Positions 4,198 through 7,613 of a DNA stretch of 7,613 nucleotides are shown piece by piece. The first letter of the stretch is position 1. Every line of letters starts with the position of its first letter. The DNA comes from Candidatus Hydrogenedentota bacterium. GTDB taxonomy: Bacteria > Hydrogenedentota > Hydrogenedentia > Hydrogenedentales > SLHB01. The notes under the pieces are model-generated. The model was not told the DNA's origin, did no database searches, and was given only the letters and a program-made list of their open reading frames with translations. The stretch lies in NCBI GenBank assembly GCA_026387845.1, contig JAPLKX010000537.1, forward strand, positions 1 through 7,613, written 5' to 3'. The position numbers and the translations under genes were made by a program.

Positions 4198-6843
4198 TCA
4201 GACGGCGGCTTCTTTTTCCTTGCCGCCGGTGCGCCGGCCGGACTTGGCCCTCGAGGTGTTTGCGGCGGTCTGGCGCTTTTTCCACCAGGTCTGCCACACA
4301 TACGCCATCGCGCTTGCGATGGCGATACTCGAATACGTGCCGACTACGATGCCCACCGTCAGGTAGAACGCGAAGTCGTGAAGCACCTGACCGCCGAACA
4401 GGAGCAACATGACCACCGCCAGCAGCGTCAGGCCCGAGGTCAGCAAGGTCCGGCTCAACGTCTGGTTGATGGCCTGGTCCATGATTTGCATATAGGACCA
4501 GCCGCGGCCGCTGTACAGCTTGATATCTTCCCGGATCCGGTCAAAGATAACCACGGTATCGTTCACCGAATAACCGATGATCGTCAGCACCGCCGCGACC
4601 ACCGTCATGTCGATATGGCCGCCATAAAGCACCAGCAGGCCCGTCGCGATCAGGGTGTCATGAACAAGCGCTATTACGGCCGTCACGCCAAACACCAGGT
4701 TGTATCGGAACCACATGTACGCGATCATGAACAGGAACGAATACAGCACCGCCTTGAGCGCGTCGGTGCGCAACTGGCTGCCGATCGCCGGCCCCACCAC
4801 TTCCGCACGTTCTATTACCACCTTGCCCGGATCCGCCGGTTCGCCCGCCAACGGCGCCAGCGCAGCCTTCAACCTTCCGCGCATCGTGCCTTCGGCGGGT
4901 GCGCTGTCGCTCGTTTCCGCTGCCTGCTGCGTCTCCAGCATTTGAGTTGTGCGGATCGTGAACTGGTTCCTGACGACCGCGGCGCCCTCACCAAATTCCT
5001 GGACCACCGCGTCGGTAAACCCGGCGCTCGTCAGCCGCGAGCGGACGTCCTCTATCTTCACCGGCTGCCCGGCGTCCACCCGGACCACCATGCTCGAACC
5101 GCTGGCGAAGTCAACCCCGAAGTTCTTCTCGTACCCGCGCGCGAAGAACACCGCGATCCCTGCCAGGATTAGCAGGCCGCTGCCCAGGAACGCCTTGTTG
5201 CGCCATTCGATGAACGGGATCTTGGTGTCCGCCGGAATTAGGCTCATCATCGTCAGTCTAGTTAGCTTCTTGCGGCTGACAATAAAGTCGAAGACGGCCT
5301 TCGTGACCACCAGCGCCGTAAACACGCTGGTGAAAATACCGATGGCCAATGCCACGCCGAATCCCTGCACCGGCCCCGTCCCGAACTGCAGCAGCACCAA
5401 CGCCGCGATCAGCGTCGTGATATTCGAGTCCATAATCGTCACGGTCGCCCGCTTATATCCGAGTTCAATCGCCGAGATCAGCGACTTCCCGTTCCTCACC
5501 TCCTCGCGCACGCGCTCGAATATGAGCACGTTCGCGTCCACCGCCATGCCCAGCGTCAGCACGAAACCCGCGATGCCCGGCAACGTCAGCGTCAGCCGGA
5601 AATAGGCAAACGCCGCCAGCATGATAAACCCGTTCAGCAGCAGCGCTACGTTCGCTACCAACCCCCCGAACCGGTAGTAAAACAGCATGAAGGCCACTAC
5701 CGCCACCAGCGCAAACACCGACGAGTACAGGCCCTTTCGGATCGAGTCCGTGCCCAGGCTCGCCCCGACCACGCCCATATATTCCTCGCGCACGGGAACC
5801 GGCATCGACCCCGAGTTCAGCGCGATCGTCAGGTCCTTGGCCTGTTCAAAACTGAAGTTGCCCGTGATCTGACCCTGGCTGGTGATCCGGCTCTCGATCG
5901 TCGGCGCCGACACCACCACGCCGTCCAGCACGATCGCCAGCGGCCGGCCGATGTTGTTGCCGGTTACTTCGCCAAACCGGGTCGCCGCGTCGGAGCCGAA
6001 CCGGAAGTGGATCATGTAATAGCCGGGCTTCTCGTAATTCTCGGTAAACGTCGCGCCGGCCAGCCCTTCGCCGGTCATCTGCGGCTCCGCGTCAAGCAGG
6101 TACAGTTCGTACTCCTGCTCGTCCCACGGGTTGGGCGCCTGGCTGATAAAAAACTTCTTGCCCTCGGGCACCAACCCTTTTGAAGCGTTGATCTCCTCGA
6201 CCACCCCGCGAACCTGCTGAATCTTGTCGACCGGGATCCGGAAAACGCCGGCGAGACGCGGCTTCATCAAAAACGGCGTGAACCGGTTCTCAAACCGTTT
6301 GTCCGACCGGATCGTGTTGATGACGTTGGTCGCTTCCTCGGGGCCCGACGCGATATGGAACGTCAGCAGGGCTGTCTGTTTGATGAGACGCGTGGCCCGG
6401 TCTATGTCTTTTTCGCCCGGCAACTGGATCTGGATCTGGTTGGTCCCCAGCGCCTGGATGATCGGGTCTTTCGCCTCGAACTCCGAAATCCTTCTCCGGA
6501 TCTTCTGCAGCAGCAGTTCCTGGATCGCCTTCTCGTCGAAGCCTTTCTCTTTCTGCTCGGGGGTCAGTTCGAACCCAAGAACCATGTGGACACCGCCCTG
6601 AAGGTCCAGCCCCAGCGTCACCACCTGGTCCACGTCGAACTCCGCCCACCGGCGTACCCCGTCTTTGACGTCACGCAAAAGGCTCGGCGGATGATACACC
6701 GCATCTTCGGCTTTCCACGCGGCGACCCGCTCCTGCCGCGTCTGGGGGGAAAGCAGCATCCAGCCTATGGTCGGGTAGATGTAAATGCCCGTGAAAACAA
6801 GCACCAGTACAATCACAAGATTTCTATACAGGTTATTTTTCAT
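4198..6843 (-). CDS. secDF: Protein translocase subunit SecDF (SecD-SecF fusion)
   Basis: This inner-membrane RND-family protein works with SecYEG-SecA and uses proton motive force to complete export of proteins to the periplasm. The single 881-residue chain holds SecD (about 1-520) and SecF (about 550-881), joined by a short cytosolic linker, SRKKLTRLTMMSLIP. SecD shows TM1 (8-30), the LDLQGG motif (79-84), a large periplasmic domain ending near PTIESRITSQGQITGNFS, and TM2-TM6 with the signature GMAVDANVLIFERVREE (432-448). Asp436 there matches the essential TM4 aspartate of Thermus SecDF. SecF shows GVDFASGS (576-583), a periplasmic domain with a variable Ala/Glu-rich insert near 633-672, EVVGPAIGSQLR (681-692), and GYSVNDTVVIFDRIRE (757-772, Asp762). 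A basic cytosolic tail (about 855-879) ends it. The ATG at 6843 has GGAG 6 nt upstream. It lies 52 bp after yajC in the usual tgt-yajC-secD-secF order. All key motifs are present. Confidence 0.98.
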   Translation of the reverse strand: MKNNLYRNLVIVLVLVFTGIYIYPTIGWMLLSPQTRQERVAAWKAEDAVYHPPSLLRDVKDGVRRWAEFDVDQVVTLGLDLQGGVHMVLGFELTPEQKEKGFDEKAIQELLLQKIRRRISEFEAKDPIIQALGTNQIQIQLPGEKDIDRATRLIKQTALLTFHIASGPEEATNVINTIRSDKRFENRFTPFLMKPRLAGVFRIPVDKIQQVRGVVEEINASKGLVPEGKKFFISQAPNPWDEQEYELYLLDAEPQMTGEGLAGATFTENYEKPGYYMIHFRFGSDAATRFGEVTGNNIGRPLAIVLDGVVVSAPTIESRITSQGQITGNFSFEQAKDLTIALNSGSMPVPVREEYMGVVGASLGTDSIRKGLYSSVFALVAVVAFMLFYYRFGGLVANVALLLNGFIMLAAFAYFRLTLTLPGIAGFVLTLGMAVDANVLIFERVREEVRNGKSLISAIELGYKRATVTIMDSNITTLIAALVLLQFGTGPVQGFGVALAIGIFTSVFTALVVTKAVFDFIVSRKKLTRLTMMSLIPADTKIPFIEWRNKAFLGSGLLILAGIAVFFARGYEKNFGVDFASGSSMVVRVDAGQPVKIEDVRSRLTSAGFTDAVVQEFGEGAAVVRNQFTIRTTQMLETQQAAETSDSAPAEGTMRGRLKAALAPLAGEPADPGKVVIERAEVVGPAIGSQLRTDALKAVLYSFLFMIAYMWFRYNLVFGVTAVIALVHDTLIATGLLVLYGGHIDMTVVAAVLTIIGYSVNDTVVIFDRIREDIKLYSGRGWSYMQIMDQAINQTLSRTLLTSGLTLLAVVMLLLFGGQVLHDFAFYLTVGIVVGTYSSIAIASAMAYVWQTWWKKRQTAANTSRAKSGRRTGGKEKEAAV

Positions 6844-6895
6844 TGACGACTCCAGAAACGCGCGCTACGCCGGATAATGCTTGGCTTGAACTCGT

Positions 6896-7234
6896 TTATT
6901 CTTCTTTCTCGCTCGAGGTAATTTGGGAGATCGCCCCGCGCAGGAACTCAATATTTACGTTGTCGTCGACACGAACAACGACAGATCGTTCGCTCAAGCC
7001 GACCACCGTCCCGCAAATGCCCCCCGTCGTCACCACCTTGTCCCCCTTCGCCAGAGCCGCCAGCATCTGCCGGCGCTCCCGATCACGCTTCTGATTCGGA
7101 CGAATCATGAACAAATACATGATCAGAAAAAATATCGCTATCATCGGCACGAAACTGGTCAGACCGCTCGACGGAGACGTCGCCGGAGCCGATTCCGTAC
7201 CTTCCGTCGCCTGGGCCAACACAACGTCCCACAC
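6896..7234 (-). CDS. yajC: Preprotein translocase subunit YajC
   Basis: This is a small single-pass membrane protein that joins SecD and SecF in the accessory complex of the Sec translocon. It has 112 residues, a normal YajC length. A short Ala/Ser/Thr-rich periplasmic start is followed by one membrane helix (about 28-44, VPMIAIFFLIMYLFMI) and the family's RPNQKR motif (45-50). A cytosolic domain follows with GDKVVTTGGICGTV (64-77) and a V-rich beta segment (83-96). It begins at GTG 7234, with a strong AGGAGG (7250-7245) 10 nt upstream, a somewhat long spacing. A later in-frame GTG at codon 5 would sit even farther from that site. It lies between tgt (75-bp gap) and secDF (52-bp gap), probably in one transcript. 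No internal terminator is evident. Confidence 0.97.
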   Translation of the reverse strand: MWDVVLAQATEGTESAPATSPSSGLTSFVPMIAIFFLIMYLFMIRPNQKRDRERRQMLAALAKGDKVVTTGGICGTVVGLSERSVVVRVDDNVNIEFLRGAISQITSSEKEE

Positions 7235-7244
7235 TGTCCCGTTT

Positions 7245-7250
7245 CCTCCT
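7245..7250 (-). promoter_or_regulatory. Strong Shine-Dalgarno sequence of yajC
   Basis: A perfect AGGAGG on the minus strand lies 10 nt before the GTG at 7234 and supports that non-ATG start. Confidence 0.6.
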
Positions 7251-7309
7251 AGGTTAATAAGAACAGAAAAAGCGCTCGTCCACAGGCACTTGCGAACCGT
7301 TCAGCAACT

Positions 7310-7613
7310 TCATTCAGAAGCGTACTGATTCAAAAACGCCTTTTTAAATAACGCAAAACCGCCCGCCTGTATTGCCCGGCGCACATTAGTGGTCAATTGT
7401 AGCATAAAGAAAAGGTTGTGTAAAGTGTTCAGCCGAAGCGACAATACCTCTCCCGAACGGTACAAATGGCTCAAGTACGCCCGGCTGTACGTCCCGCAAA
7501 CCGGGCACCCGCAGTTCGGGTCGAGCGGCCCGAAATCCGTCGCATACCGCTGGTTCTTGATGTTCAGCCGCCCCTGCGACGTGAACAACGACCCGTTCCG
7601 GGCATTCCGCGTC
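7310..7613 (-). CDS. tgt: tRNA-guanine transglycosylase (queuine tRNA-ribosyltransferase), C-terminal part
   Basis: This enzyme swaps guanine at the wobble position (34) of tRNAs with GUN anticodons for the queuosine precursor preQ1. About 100 C-terminal residues are present; the rest lies beyond the right edge. The visible frame begins TRNARNG, a family motif, followed by LFTSQGRLNIKN. The structural zinc site is complete: CGCPVC gives Cys34, Cys36 and Cys39 of the visible part, and His65 lies in NTLHNLFF. This is the Cys-X-Cys-X2-Cys-X25-His spacing of known Tgt enzymes. The frame runs to the last base without a stop, so there is no sign of decay. Its position just upstream of yajC is the common bacterial arrangement, and co-transcription with the sec genes is likely. 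Confidence 0.97.
   Translation of the reverse strand, partial: TRNARNGSLFTSQGRLNIKNQRYATDFGPLDPNCGCPVCGTYSRAYLSHLYRSGEVLSLRLNTLHNLFFMLQLTTNVRRAIQAGGFALFKKAFLNQYASE

Noticed and set aside
4189..5172. A 327-codon plus-strand open frame opposite the SecF part
   Set aside because: It is His/Arg/Gln-rich antisense of a well-conserved gene, with no family resemblance.
1..7613. A search for CRISPR arrays, defence genes, transposases, toxin-antitoxin pairs and biosynthetic clusters
   Set aside because: All substantial frames are accounted for by housekeeping, transport, signalling or glycan genes, and no regularly spaced repeats or mobile-element ends were seen.

Overview
The window reads as ordinary bacterial chromosome, GC-rich by eye and densely coding. 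I found no mobile element, CRISPR array, rRNA or tRNA gene, and no convincing new multi-gene system. A fused SecD-SecF protein, high GC and a short tandem repeat of the GTCCGTGTTC type would fit a Gram-negative lineage near the Planctomycetes/Verrucomicrobia/Hydrogenedentes groups. That assignment is a low-confidence inference, because no taxonomic marker is present.

Right half (4198-7613, minus strand): the classical housekeeping order tgt - yajC - secD/secF. The 3' end of the queuine tRNA-ribosyltransferase gene enters from the right edge, followed by yajC and one 881-codon secD-secF fusion. YajC and SecDF are membrane partners of the SecYEG translocon, and SecDF uses the proton gradient to help pull exported proteins across.

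Middle (2243-3904, plus strand): one soluble histidine kinase (PAS-GAF-HisKA-HATPase) with no response regulator beside it in the window. It converges on secDF across a 293-bp gene-free gap rich in inverted repeats, including a probable terminator and a nested palindromic element.

Left half (1-2132, minus strand): a WaaE/KdtX-like family 2 glycosyltransferase, then a divergent TroA/ZnuA-type metal-binding protein, then the first 141 codons of its ABC ATPase, cut by the left edge. The last two overlap by 11 bp and form an ABC metal importer whose permease presumably lies outside the window. The binding protein's predicted metal site departs from the usual ZnuA pattern, and its 5' end runs through a 20-bp tandem repeat. 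The glycosyltransferase and the kinase are transcribed divergently, and a good sigma70-like promoter for the glycosyltransferase lies between them.
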